From contig CAZZHV010000005.1 in NCBI GenBank assembly GCA_964654135.1, positions 1 through 44,575 of the forward strand: a stretch of 44,575 nucleotides of DNA. The letters run 5' to 3'. Shown piece by piece: positions 37,983-44,575 of the stretch. The position numbers and the translations under genes are program-made. The first letter of the stretch is position 1, and the number at the start of each line of letters is the position of its first letter. This DNA is from CAMLQK01 sp964654135. Lineage in GTDB: Bacteria > Patescibacteriota > Saccharimonadia > Saccharimonadales > UBA4665. A model generated the notes under the pieces. It was not told the origin of the DNA. It saw nothing but the letters and a program-made list of their open reading frames with translations, and made no database searches.

Positions 37983-39497
37983 ATGGACCCAATTACCATA
38001 GTGCTCGCTGTGGCTGGGCTTGCTGTTGGTTTTGGTGCAAACACTGTTATCACCAAACAGCGAGTCGGTTCTGCGCAAGATCAAGCAGAGAAGCAATTGG
38101 CAAAAGCAAAGCGTGACTCTAATAAATTGCTTGATGAAGCTCGAGAAGAAGCAACTAAAATTACCGACGCTTCTCGTAAAGACGAGAAGACACGTCGTAA
38201 CGAACTCAAAGACCTTGAGCAGCGTTTGGTGACCCGTGAGGAAACACTTGACCGCAAGCTCGACGATCTAGACAAGCGCACCGAAAAATTGCGTCGTGGT
38301 GAGACCGAAGTTGACCAACTTAAGGACGAAATTCGCGACATTCGCAAAAAACAACAGGATAAGCTCGAGAAAATCGCTAAGTTAAGTCGTCAAGAAGCCG
38401 CTGAAAAGCTTATGAAGATGACAGAACGCGATATTCGTGGCGACCTAACTGGTCTCGTTAATAAGCTTCAGGATGAAGCAAAAGATGAGGCCGAAGACCG
38501 TGCAGCACTTATTATTGTGGGTGCTATGGAGCGTATGGCCAGTGAAGTAACTGCTGAGCGTACAGTCACATCCGTGAAGCTTGAAGATGACGAAATGAAG
38601 GGCCGTATTATTGGTAAAGAAGGCCGCAATATTCAGGCCTTACAACGTGCAACCGGCGTAGATATTATGGTTGACGACACTCCAGGTTACGTAGTTTTGA
38701 GCTCTTTTGATCCTGTACGTCGTGAAGTCGGGCGTCAGGCACTTGAAATGCTTATGAAGGATGGTCGTATTCACCCAGGCCGTATTGAAGAAGTTGTTGA
38801 AAAGGCGCAAAAGAACGTCGAAAAAGAAGTTGTTCGTGCCGGTGAAGACGCTGCTCGTGAAGTTGGCATTATCGGTATTCCTAAGGAAATTCTACACCTG
38901 CTTGGTGAACTTAAATTCCGTACAAGTTACGGCCAGAATGTGCTCAAGCACAGTACCGAAATGGCACATATCGCTGGCATGATCGCCGAGGAAGTCGGTG
39001 CTAACGTAAAGACTGCTAAGTATGCTGCTTTGGTCCACGACCTCGGCAAGGCATTGACCCACAAAATGGAAGGCAAGCACCACCACATATCTGGTGAGAT
39101 GCTTCGTAAATATGGTGCCCCAGAACAGGTTGCAATTGCCGCCGAACAGCACCATGATGACATGGAAGCTACTACTGTCGAATCACTCATTATTCGCGTA
39201 GTCGACGCTATTAGCGCTGCCCGTCCTGGTGCTCGCAATATTTCTGCCGAGAACTTTGTAGAACGTATGAAAGAGCTCGAAAACGTTGCTAATAGCTTTG
39301 AAGGTATCGACAAGTCGTATGCAATCTCAGCTGGTCGCGAAGTTCGTGTCTTTGTGCGCCCTGGACAGGTCGACGACCTTACCGCTATTCGCCTCGCTCG
39401 TGACATCGCAACTAAGATTGAATCAACCATGCAATATCCTGGTACGATCAAGGTGAATGTAATTCGCGAAACACGCGCTGTCGAATTCGCAAAATAA
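37983..39497 (+). CDS. rny: Ribonuclease Y
   Basis: This is a 504-aa membrane-anchored endoribonuclease that starts mRNA decay. An N-terminal helix (TIVLAVAGLAVGFGANTVI) is followed by a long charged coiled coil (about residues 30-165), a KH domain (GRIIGKEGRNIQALQRATGVDIMVDDTP) and the HD domain with FRTSYGQNVLKHSTEMAHIAG and LVHDLGKALTHKMEG. The length and order match RNase Y. The ATG at 37983 follows GAAAGGAC and places the membrane helix at the very N-terminus, as expected; the longer frame from 37923 would precede it with a polar stretch. Confidence 0.97.
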   Translation: MDPITIVLAVAGLAVGFGANTVITKQRVGSAQDQAEKQLAKAKRDSNKLLDEAREEATKITDASRKDEKTRRNELKDLEQRLVTREETLDRKLDDLDKRTEKLRRGETEVDQLKDEIRDIRKKQQDKLEKIAKLSRQEAAEKLMKMTERDIRGDLTGLVNKLQDEAKDEAEDRAALIIVGAMERMASEVTAERTVTSVKLEDDEMKGRIIGKEGRNIQALQRATGVDIMVDDTPGYVVLSSFDPVRREVGRQALEMLMKDGRIHPGRIEEVVEKAQKNVEKEVVRAGEDAAREVGIIGIPKEILHLLGELKFRTSYGQNVLKHSTEMAHIAGMIAEEVGANVKTAKYAALVHDLGKALTHKMEGKHHHISGEMLRKYGAPEQVAIAAEQHHDDMEATTVESLIIRVVDAISAARPGARNISAENFVERMKELENVANSFEGIDKSYAISAGREVRVFVRPGQVDDLTAIRLARDIATKIESTMQYPGTIKVNVIRETRAVEFAK

Positions 39498-39510
39498 AAA
39501 GGAAACAGCC

Positions 39511-40149
39511 ATGCCAAAAGACTACAAAGCTTATCTTTTTGACTGGGATGGAACGCTCTGCCGTTCGCTCGAAATATGGGTGGCCACTCTCCGCGAAGCT
39601 TTTGCAGAGCACAATGTCACAATGACTGATCAAGAATTGGGCAAGTGTCTTGGCGATTGGAAGGCGACTTGCGCTCCATTGCCCGAAGACCAACGCGCTG
39701 CATTTAAATATTCGGTCGAAACTCGTGCCTACGAAAAGTTTTTGTCACCACCTCTTTATGAGGGAGTGGTTCCTATGCTGCAACGCCTCAAAGCGGCTCA
39801 TAAGAAGCTGGCGTTGATTACCACTTCACGTCGTCAGGCAATCGACCTCGTGCTAGCGCATCATGAGATTGCGGACCTTTTTGATATAATTGTCACCGGT
39901 GACGACGTTAAGGCTCACAAGCCTGATCCCGAAGGTATTCACTCAGTTATCGAGTACCTTGCACTACAGCCATCTGAGGTAGTTATGCTCGGCGATACCG
40001 ATAAAGATCTTGGCGCTGCTAAGAACGCAGGCATCGACAATATGCTCTTTTTTCCGAACACCCATGCAAATTTCTACGATCGACAACACCTTGATTCATT
40101 CAAGCCAGTTGTCGTAATTCAAGACTGGAATACGTTTTATGCAGACTGA
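39511..40149 (+). CDS. HAD-family phosphatase (phosphoglycolate phosphatase-like)
   Basis: The product is 212 aa. HAD motif I is FDWDGTLCRS (Asp11, Asp13), motif II is in LALITTSRRQA, the motif III Lys is in KAHKPDPEG and motif IV is GDTDKDLGAAKNAG. The group fits Gph-like phosphatases, with Trp between the two Asp; the substrate is unknown. The gene starts 13 bases after rny with an AAAGGAAA site, and its end overlaps the CYTH gene by 11 bases, so rny, this gene and the CYTH gene are likely one transcript. Confidence 0.88.
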   Translation: MPKDYKAYLFDWDGTLCRSLEIWVATLREAFAEHNVTMTDQELGKCLGDWKATCAPLPEDQRAAFKYSVETRAYEKFLSPPLYEGVVPMLQRLKAAHKKLALITTSRRQAIDLVLAHHEIADLFDIIVTGDDVKAHKPDPEGIHSVIEYLALQPSEVVMLGDTDKDLGAAKNAGIDNMLFFPNTHANFYDRQHLDSFKPVVVIQDWNTFYAD

Positions 40150-40732
40150 GATTGAAGCAAAATTTCTAAATATCGATCACGAGGCTATGCGCCAAAAATT
40201 GCAGGAATTAGGCGCTCATTGCGAGCAGCCAAATCGACTTATGCGTCGAAAAACCTACGATTTTCCTGATAAGCGATTACGTAAAGAGCACAATGGCTGG
40301 GCACGTGTACGCGATGAAGGTAACAAGATTACCATGTCATACAAGCAACTGAACGATCGAAGTTTTCAGGGTACCAAAGAAATATCGCTCATCATTAATA
40401 GTTTTGAAGATGGTGATGCGTTGTTGCAGGCGTTTGGTCTGGTGGCTACAAGCTACCAAGAGACTAAGCGTGAAAGTTGGAAGCTCGGTGCGTTAGAGAT
40501 AGAACTAGATGAATGGCCGTGGGCAAAACCTTACTTAGAGATTGAGGGTCCAAGCGAGGAAGCAGTTAAAGACTTAGCGGTAAAGCTAGGTCTTGATTGG
40601 TCACAAGTTCTGCATGGCAGTGTTGAAGTTGTCTATTTGGCTGAGTATGACGTAACAGAAGACGAAATCAATAGCTGGCCAGAAATTATTTTTACTGAAG
40701 TTCCTAAAGATTTGGCTGCCAAACGTCTATAA
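40139..40732 (+). CDS. CYTH-domain protein (adenylate cyclase class IV/triphosphatase fold)
   Basis: The product is 197 aa. The ExExK signature TEIEAKF lies at residues 3-9. It is followed by RKTYDFPDKRL, WARVRDEGNKITMSYKQ and later WKLGALEIELDEWPWAKPYLEIEGPSEEAV, the typical charged tunnel strands. CYTH enzymes bind triphosphates and metal; members are class IV adenylate cyclases, thiamine triphosphatases or inorganic triphosphatases. Which applies cannot be told. Its position next to a cyclic-nucleotide-type phosphodiesterase (ymdB) is suggestive. Confidence 0.82.
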   Translation: MQTEIEAKFLNIDHEAMRQKLQELGAHCEQPNRLMRRKTYDFPDKRLRKEHNGWARVRDEGNKITMSYKQLNDRSFQGTKEISLIINSFEDGDALLQAFGLVATSYQETKRESWKLGALEIELDEWPWAKPYLEIEGPSEEAVKDLAVKLGLDWSQVLHGSVEVVYLAEYDVTEDEINSWPEIIFTEVPKDLAAKRL

Positions 40733-40740
40733 AAGAGCGG

Positions 40741-40746
40741 TACAAT
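40741..40746 (+). promoter_or_regulatory. -10 box before ymdB
   Basis: TACAAT ends 6 bases before the ATG at 40753, only a few bases after the CYTH gene stop. Confidence 0.5.
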
Positions 40747-40752
40747 AGAATC

Positions 40753-41556
40753 ATGAATATTTTCTATCTTGGTGATGTTATGGGTGAGCCTGGACTGCAA
40801 CTTGTGGAGCGGGAGCTTAGTTCTTTGCGCCGCGAATTAAATGCCGACGTTGTTATTGCGCAGGCGGAGAATCTCTCCGACGGGAAAGGGATTCGCATTA
40901 ACGACTTTGAGCGTATTTTGGCAGCTGGCGTAGATTTTTGCACCGGTGGAAACCATAGCTTTTTCCGCGATGAAATTTACCCATTACTTACGGATCCAGA
41001 CAAACCTATTATTCGTCCGGCAAACTATTTCGACGACATGCCGGGTCTAGGCCACAAATACATTAATACGACTGCTGGTAGCGTGCTGGTAGTTAGCCTG
41101 CTTGGCCAAGTCGTTGGTCGTGATGCCGACTTGCAGGTCAAAAATCCACTGCAGGTCATTGATCAGATTCTTGAGCAAGAGAAAGACACCAAGCGCATAG
41201 CAACGGTGGTTAACTTCCACGGTGACTACAGTAGCGAGAAAGTGGTCATTGGTCATTACCTGGACGGCCGTGTCTCTATGGTTGTAGGCGATCACTGGCA
41301 TGTACCAACTGCAGACGCACGTATCCAGCCTAAGGGTACCGCGCATATGACTGATGTTGGTATGGTGGGTCCACTCGACTCGAGCCTGGGTGTTGTCTTC
41401 GAAAGTATTATCCCTAGATGGCGCGATGGTGTACAGACACGTAACGTTATTGAAACTAAAGGTCCCATGCAGCTCAATGGCTTACTTGTAACGGTAGATG
41501 AAAACACGGGCCTTGCGACCCGTGCTGAGTATATCCGAAAGATTTACGAAGCTTAG
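40753..41556 (+). CDS. ymdB: YmdB-family metallophosphodiesterase
   Basis: The product is 267 aa. The family blocks are present: FYLGDVMGEPG (Asp8), AQAENLSDGKGI, CTGGNHSFFRDE (Asn/His) and HGDYSSEKVVIGHYLDGRVSMVVG, then DHWHVPTADARI and GTAHMTDVGMVG. Bacillus YmdB hydrolyses 2',3'- and 3',5'-cyclic nucleotides and affects biofilm and motility. Two positions differ from the usual pattern: the common H.E.TSEK reads HGDYSSEK, and GTHTHV reads GDHWHV. Metal ligands (His) are kept. It shares TTAG with the stop of the convergent small gene. Confidence 0.88.
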   Translation: MNIFYLGDVMGEPGLQLVERELSSLRRELNADVVIAQAENLSDGKGIRINDFERILAAGVDFCTGGNHSFFRDEIYPLLTDPDKPIIRPANYFDDMPGLGHKYINTTAGSVLVVSLLGQVVGRDADLQVKNPLQVIDQILEQEKDTKRIATVVNFHGDYSSEKVVIGHYLDGRVSMVVGDHWHVPTADARIQPKGTAHMTDVGMVGPLDSSLGVVFESIIPRWRDGVQTRNVIETKGPMQLNGLLVTVDENTGLATRAEYIRKIYEA

Positions 41557-41738
41557 TCTTCTTTGCCGCCAAAGCCAATAAGGGCGATGATGACGCTCAC
41601 GATCATGTTGATAACCACAATGCGCATACCATCGAGCGAGTGGTTAATGGCCATGAGTATGGCGCTGCAAATCCAGATAGTAGCAATTACGCCAGCGGTG
41701 TAGGGATATTTGATGAATAGTAGTAAATCTTTAAGCAT
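41553..41738 (-). CDS. Small two-helix membrane protein downstream of the UbiB kinase
   Basis: The product is 61 aa. Two hydrophobic helices (TAGVIATIWICSAILMAI and IVVINMIVSVIIALIGF) are separated by a short charged loop, and the protein ends in KED. Its start overlaps the end of the kinase gene by 8 bases and follows an AGGAG site, so it is likely cotranslated with it. The function is unknown; it could anchor or partner the kinase-like protein. Confidence 0.65.
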   Translation of the reverse strand: MLKDLLLFIKYPYTAGVIATIWICSAILMAINHSLDGMRIVVINMIVSVIIALIGFGGKED

Positions 41739-43368
41739 CGCTTGTTTTCTCCTTAGCGTTGTTCATGGCTTTCTTGATGTCGATGCGGCGTAGTAGCTGG
41801 CGGAAAAGCATTGGATCTTTAACCGCAACACGTTCAAGCCATCGATTAACCGTATCTACGGCTTGCGATGTGCTTGGCATACGCTCTGTTTCGTTGACAA
41901 TTTCTGGATGGTCCCGACGAACACGAATAGTCACATCCTCGAGAATTTTCGGCAAAACCTGACGCATACAACCCATAGTCTCGAGCAATGAAATGTAGGT
42001 TTGTGCAGCACGCAGCACCTCGGACGACTCCAGGTGCACAACAAGACCAAGTCGGTTTCCTTTGTTTACCATTTGGCTAAAAGCACTTAGCATGCGGCCG
42101 TCGTCGAGAATTTGATTTATGTCTCGAGTTCCAAGCGCGCTATCGAACATATTTTGTACAATACGGCCAACTTCACGCATAAGGTCGGTGCCGTCATTTT
42201 GTTTTTGAGCTTGGCCATCTGTAACTGCTTGCGTGGCAACGCCGCCAATATGTTCCATAGATATTGTTTGCTGCTGCATGCCTGGAATAAAGGTGCTGAG
42301 TTTTTTGAGTGCTCGATAGAGGTCGTTTACGAAGAAACGCATAAATTGCTCGAACATATTGCCGACACTGCCAGTGTTTCCGTACATACGACCCCACTCG
42401 CTTAACAGGCCGTAGAACGCTGCTTTATTGCGTGGTGACGGCGCTGAAATACCGAAGTCAATCAGTCCCACCTGGTTGTTGGACAGGAAGCGAATATTAC
42501 CTGGATGCGGATCACCCTGAATACGCGGCAAATCAAAAGCACCAGCGAGTAGTTCTGTGCCAAGTTTTTCGAGTTGTAGCTCAAGGTTGGAGCCTAATTT
42601 TTCTTCGACGTACTTATAAATATCGACGCCGTGGCTTTCTTTGAGGCGCAGGAGCTCAGCTCCCGAAACACCGCCAAGATATTCTTGAACGATAATGTGC
42701 GGTGTGCACAAATCCATATAGGTTTCAGGAATAACGAGGTGCGGATTGCCCTTGTAAGCTTCGTAAAGTTCGTGGGCAAATTGAGCTTCGCCAATATAGT
42801 CGGTTTCGCTCAGGGTTGCCTGACGAAACTCCTTAATAGCTGTGCTCATTTTGATCGTAATATTGTCGTAATGTTTTGCGGCAAAACGGCGGCTAAACAT
42901 ACTCAGCAAACGCAAGTCGTAGCGAAGGAGCTCGCGAATCATAGGGCGTAGCACCTTAATAATTACGTGCTTACCATTGGCGTGTTGCCCAAGATATACT
43001 TGACCAAAGCTGCCGGCAGCAAACGGTTCGGGCTGAATTAACACGATTTGGCTGAGCTGTTCGGGCTTGAGCTCTTTTTGCAGAATAGCAATGACGTCAA
43101 GTTGCTCGCTCTCGAGATTTTCAAAAATTTTGAGGCGATTAGGACTGTGCCACCGCTTCATAATAGGCGAATTAAATAAAACACCCTGAAGGAACTTGAC
43201 GTACACACCACCAAGGTCTACGAATTCATCGCAGATGAGGTTGTACATTTCTTGCTCTTTGCCACGTTGGCGGAGGTAATAGACCCGAGCACCGAGGCGG
43301 GCAAGACGTTTTGTGCGCTGACGCTTGATGGCGTTCATCGTAGGGTCATGCTGTCGCTTTTTAGGCAT
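41731..43368 (-). CDS. UbiB/ABC1/ADCK-family atypical kinase
   Basis: The product is 545 aa. The KxGQ-like motif reads YVKFLQG (normally K.GQ), the nucleotide loop is the family-specific Ala-rich PFAAGSFGQVYLG (about residues 113-125), the lysine is in VIIKVLRP, and the catalytic and metal blocks are QGDPHPGNIRF (about 285-295) and LIDFGISA. UbiB-type proteins support quinone or lipid metabolism. A quinone pathway is not expected in a reduced fermentative genome, so the role here may concern membrane lipids (inference). No C-terminal membrane helices are present, but a small two-helix protein is encoded next door. GGAGGGAAC precedes the ATG. Confidence 0.9.
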   Translation of the reverse strand: MPKKRQHDPTMNAIKRQRTKRLARLGARVYYLRQRGKEQEMYNLICDEFVDLGGVYVKFLQGVLFNSPIMKRWHSPNRLKIFENLESEQLDVIAILQKELKPEQLSQIVLIQPEPFAAGSFGQVYLGQHANGKHVIIKVLRPMIRELLRYDLRLLSMFSRRFAAKHYDNITIKMSTAIKEFRQATLSETDYIGEAQFAHELYEAYKGNPHLVIPETYMDLCTPHIIVQEYLGGVSGAELLRLKESHGVDIYKYVEEKLGSNLELQLEKLGTELLAGAFDLPRIQGDPHPGNIRFLSNNQVGLIDFGISAPSPRNKAAFYGLLSEWGRMYGNTGSVGNMFEQFMRFFVNDLYRALKKLSTFIPGMQQQTISMEHIGGVATQAVTDGQAQKQNDGTDLMREVGRIVQNMFDSALGTRDINQILDDGRMLSAFSQMVNKGNRLGLVVHLESSEVLRAAQTYISLLETMGCMRQVLPKILEDVTIRVRRDHPEIVNETERMPSTSQAVDTVNRWLERVAVKDPMLFRQLLRRIDIKKAMNNAKEKTSDA

Positions 43369-43382
43369 ACCGTTCCCTCCGT

Positions 43383-43541
43383 TTATCGCTTGCTAAAACC
43401 AATCAAGAATAGAGCAAGGGTGGAAATAATCGCAGAAAGATACAGCTCAAAAATGTCGGTTGGATCACGACGCGTGATCGCCATGAAAATGACTGCCACC
43501 CAAATCAACACAATGGTAATGAAAATTGATGCGTACTTCAT
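43383..43541 (-). CDS. Small two-helix membrane protein upstream of the UbiB kinase
   Basis: The product is 52 aa with two hydrophobic helices (SIFITIVLIWVAVIFMAI and LYLSAIISTLALFLIGF) and a short RRDPTD loop. Its layout resembles the 61-aa protein at the other end of the kinase gene, though the sequences are not clearly homologous. The ATG at 43541 is chosen because TATACT (43552-43557) is 10 bases upstream; a start ten codons earlier lies within that promoter. Confidence 0.6.
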   Translation of the reverse strand: MKYASIFITIVLIWVAVIFMAITRRDPTDIFELYLSAIISTLALFLIGFSKR

Positions 43542-43551
43542 CTCTGTAAAT

Positions 43552-43560
43552 AGTATAACA
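43552..43560 (-). promoter_or_regulatory. Extended -10 before the 43541 gene
   Basis: On the minus strand TGT-TATACT ends 10 bases before the ATG. It probably drives the small gene, the UbiB-like kinase and the second small gene. Confidence 0.5.
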
Positions 43561-43628
43561 GCAAAACCCAAAAATTACACATATGTCAAACTACTCATGC
43601 TTGAATATTTCTGAATGCTGTTAAAAAA

Positions 43629-43637
43629 TGCTATAAC
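43629..43637 (+). promoter_or_regulatory. Candidate extended -10 of the GC-rich secreted-protein gene
   Basis: TGC-TATAAC lies 49 bases before the ATG at 43687, at the point where base composition begins to rise. An AGGAAGAGG site lies in the leader. Confidence 0.4.
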
Positions 43638-43686
43638 TAGACTGTCCAGCATGTCTCATGGTGACATTCAGGAAGAGGCGCCTATA

Positions 43687-44343
43687 ATGCGCAGGTCCAT
43701 AATCATCGCAGCCGCACTACTTGCATTGAGTGCTCCGGTACTCGCTGCAGGCAGTCAGCCTCACGAGGCGCAGGCCGCGACCCCCAGGATCGTCGAAAGT
43801 GTGACGTTCAAGGGCGTTTCCGGTCAGGTAACGATCTACAGCAACAGCGCTCACCAGGCGCTGATGGTCGGAGCCAGCGGCAGTGCGCTCAACGTCAAGT
43901 TGACGTCGCACACCGGCAAGGTCGTCTCGTGTACCAAGAGCTGTACCTACAAGACCCCGTTCTCGTGGGGCTCGGTCAGCTACAAGAGCGGCACGAAGAC
44001 TGTCACGCAGCTCAACCAGGCTGTCGCCAGCGAACGGCATCTGCCCAAGATCCGTCCGTACCACGGCAAGAAGTCCTTCGTCGTGGCATTCGACCAGGGC
44101 ACGACCCGTGTCGTACTGACCAGCGTCGGCGACGTGACGTTCTGTCAGGCGTTGGAGCCGTTCCCGGGCTACCTGAAGTTCACGCTCAAGAACGGCAAGA
44201 CCGTTCAGTGTCCAACCGACAAGAACCACGGGTTCGAGACATCGGCCACCTGGTCGAGGCTCACGTCGTACGACACGAGCACCGGATCAGCGGTTAAGGG
44301 CGAAACGCTCTACCGCGCTGATGTCGTAGCCGCCAACCGCTAG
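43687..44343 (+). CDS. GC-rich secreted protein of unknown function
   Basis: The product is 218 aa. A clear signal peptide (RRSIIIAAALLALSAPVLAAG, cleavage near Ala-Ala or the later AQAA) leads to a beta-rich domain (VESVTFKGVSGQVTIYSNS, then ALMVGASGSALNVKLTSHTGK) with four cysteines in two pairs (SCTKSC, and FCQAL with VQCPTD), likely disulfides. I do not recognise the family. Codon use is GC3-rich, unlike the AT-leaning genes on the left, so it may be acquired. The ATG at 43687 follows AGGAAGAGG at a fitting distance and starts the signal peptide; longer starts would bury it. Confidence 0.7.
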   Translation: MRRSIIIAAALLALSAPVLAAGSQPHEAQAATPRIVESVTFKGVSGQVTIYSNSAHQALMVGASGSALNVKLTSHTGKVVSCTKSCTYKTPFSWGSVSYKSGTKTVTQLNQAVASERHLPKIRPYHGKKSFVVAFDQGTTRVVLTSVGDVTFCQALEPFPGYLKFTLKNGKTVQCPTDKNHGFETSATWSRLTSYDTSTGSAVKGETLYRADVVAANR

Positions 44344-44376
44344 GCAGTAGAACACCAAGGGAAGGGGCTGGACAAC

Positions 44377-44415
44377 GGGCGTTGGCTACAGATGTCACCG
44401 ACATCACCAACGCCC
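44377..44415 (+). terminator. Hairpin after the GC-rich secreted-protein gene
   Basis: GGGCGTTGG pairs perfectly with CCAACGCCC (44377-44385 with 44407-44415), with GATGTC/GACATC pairing inside. Only scattered T follow, so it may rely on stem strength, as in GC-rich bacteria. Confidence 0.6.
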
Positions 44416-44483
44416 CCTCAACTCAACTTCTTACCGTATCTGTCGTAAACCCCAGGAAAATCACTGGAAATTTAAAAACTATC

Positions 44484-44492
44484 TGGTATAAT
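44484..44492 (+). promoter_or_regulatory. Perfect extended -10 of tRNA-Pro
   Basis: TGG-TATAAT lies 28 bases before the mature tRNA. Confidence 0.7.
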
Positions 44493-44520
44493 CGTTTGAA
44501 GAGTCCGAGAGGAACAATCT

Positions 44521-44575
44521 CGGGGATTGGCGCAGTTGGCTAGCGCGCGCGGTTTGGGACCGCGAGGTCGAAGGT
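44521..44575 (+). tRNA. tRNA-Pro (anticodon TGG), cut by the window end
   Basis: The 5' acceptor strand is CGGGGAT, the D stem is GCGC/GCGC, and the anticodon stem is CGCGG/CCGCG around loop TTTGGGA (anticodon TGG). The variable loop is AGGTC. The T arm and 3' acceptor strand lie beyond the window. Confidence 0.93.

Noticed and set aside
43717..44229. 170-aa open frame on the minus strand of the GC-rich secreted-protein gene
   Set aside because: Its composition looks like a shadow, and the plus-strand gene has a signal peptide and ribosome binding site.
1..44575. Recoded UGA (genetic code 25)
   Set aside because: grpE, ruvB and the 33660 gene end naturally at UGA at the expected protein lengths, and long genes contain no in-frame UGA.
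1..44575. CRISPR array or cas genes
   Set aside because: No regularly spaced repeats and no Cas-like proteins are seen.

Overview
The window looks like a piece of a Saccharibacteria (TM7, Patescibacteria/CPR) chromosome. This is inferred from protein character and gene content, not from a search. The base composition of most genes is mid-range, the genes are tightly packed with many overlaps, and several proteins are shorter than their usual families (HrcA, TsaB, ComEC, a PilB-like ATPase). A type IV pilus, competence and recombination gene set is present, with few biosynthetic genes. UGA works as a stop (for example at the ends of grpE and ruvB), so the recoded code of Gracilibacteria/Absconditabacteria is excluded.

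Layout. 1-8.5 kb: a VirD4/TraD/HerA-type ATPase, the lipid II flippase MurJ, a small unknown gene, an HTH-methyltransferase fusion with repeats in its promoter, and LepA. 8.5-11 kb: a phage-tail-fibre-like protein, a Bcp peroxiredoxin and a guanylate-kinase-like protein. 11-11.9 kb: a GC-rich cassette with one unknown gene, bounded by 13-bp inverted repeats. 12-17.4 kb: the chaperone locus hrcA-grpE-orf / dnaK-orf-dnaJ, with CIRCE operators before hrcA and dnaK. 17.4-21.7 kb: two ATP-grasp ligases (one RimK), a RimB-like retropepsin-fold protein, an unknown protein, a DUF192 protein and a membrane protein. 21.7-26.5 kb: tRNA-Lys followed by a duplicated piece of its own 3' end, a HAD phosphatase, ComEC, YebC, a phospholipase D-type protein and RuvC. 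26.5-30.5 kb: a DUF4234 protein, two small Cys-tailed paralogues, RuvA-RuvB and a PH-domain membrane protein. 30.5-37.7 kb: a pilin and a degenerate PilB-like protein on the minus strand, RecA, a membrane protein, RecX, a PRC-barrel protein, a lamin-tail-domain protein, TsaE and a half-length TsaB. 38-43.6 kb: RNase Y, a HAD phosphatase, a CYTH protein, a YmdB phosphodiesterase, and a UbiB-family kinase between two small membrane proteins. 43.6-44.6 kb: a GC-rich secreted protein and the start of tRNA-Pro.

Themes. DNA uptake and repair genes (comEC, pilin, PilB-like, recA, recX, ruvA, ruvB, ruvC) are concentrated here, consistent with natural competence. RNase Y with YmdB recalls the Firmicutes rny-ymdB pair. 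The most striking general signal is promoter placement. At about sixteen genes a -10 box, often of the extended TGn type, ends only 5-10 bases before the start codon, which implies leaderless mRNAs. Genes inside operons carry Shine-Dalgarno sequences instead. The two GC-rich genes (11.1-11.7 and 43.7-44.3 kb) have actinobacteria-like codon use and look acquired, possibly from an actinobacterial host or its phages.
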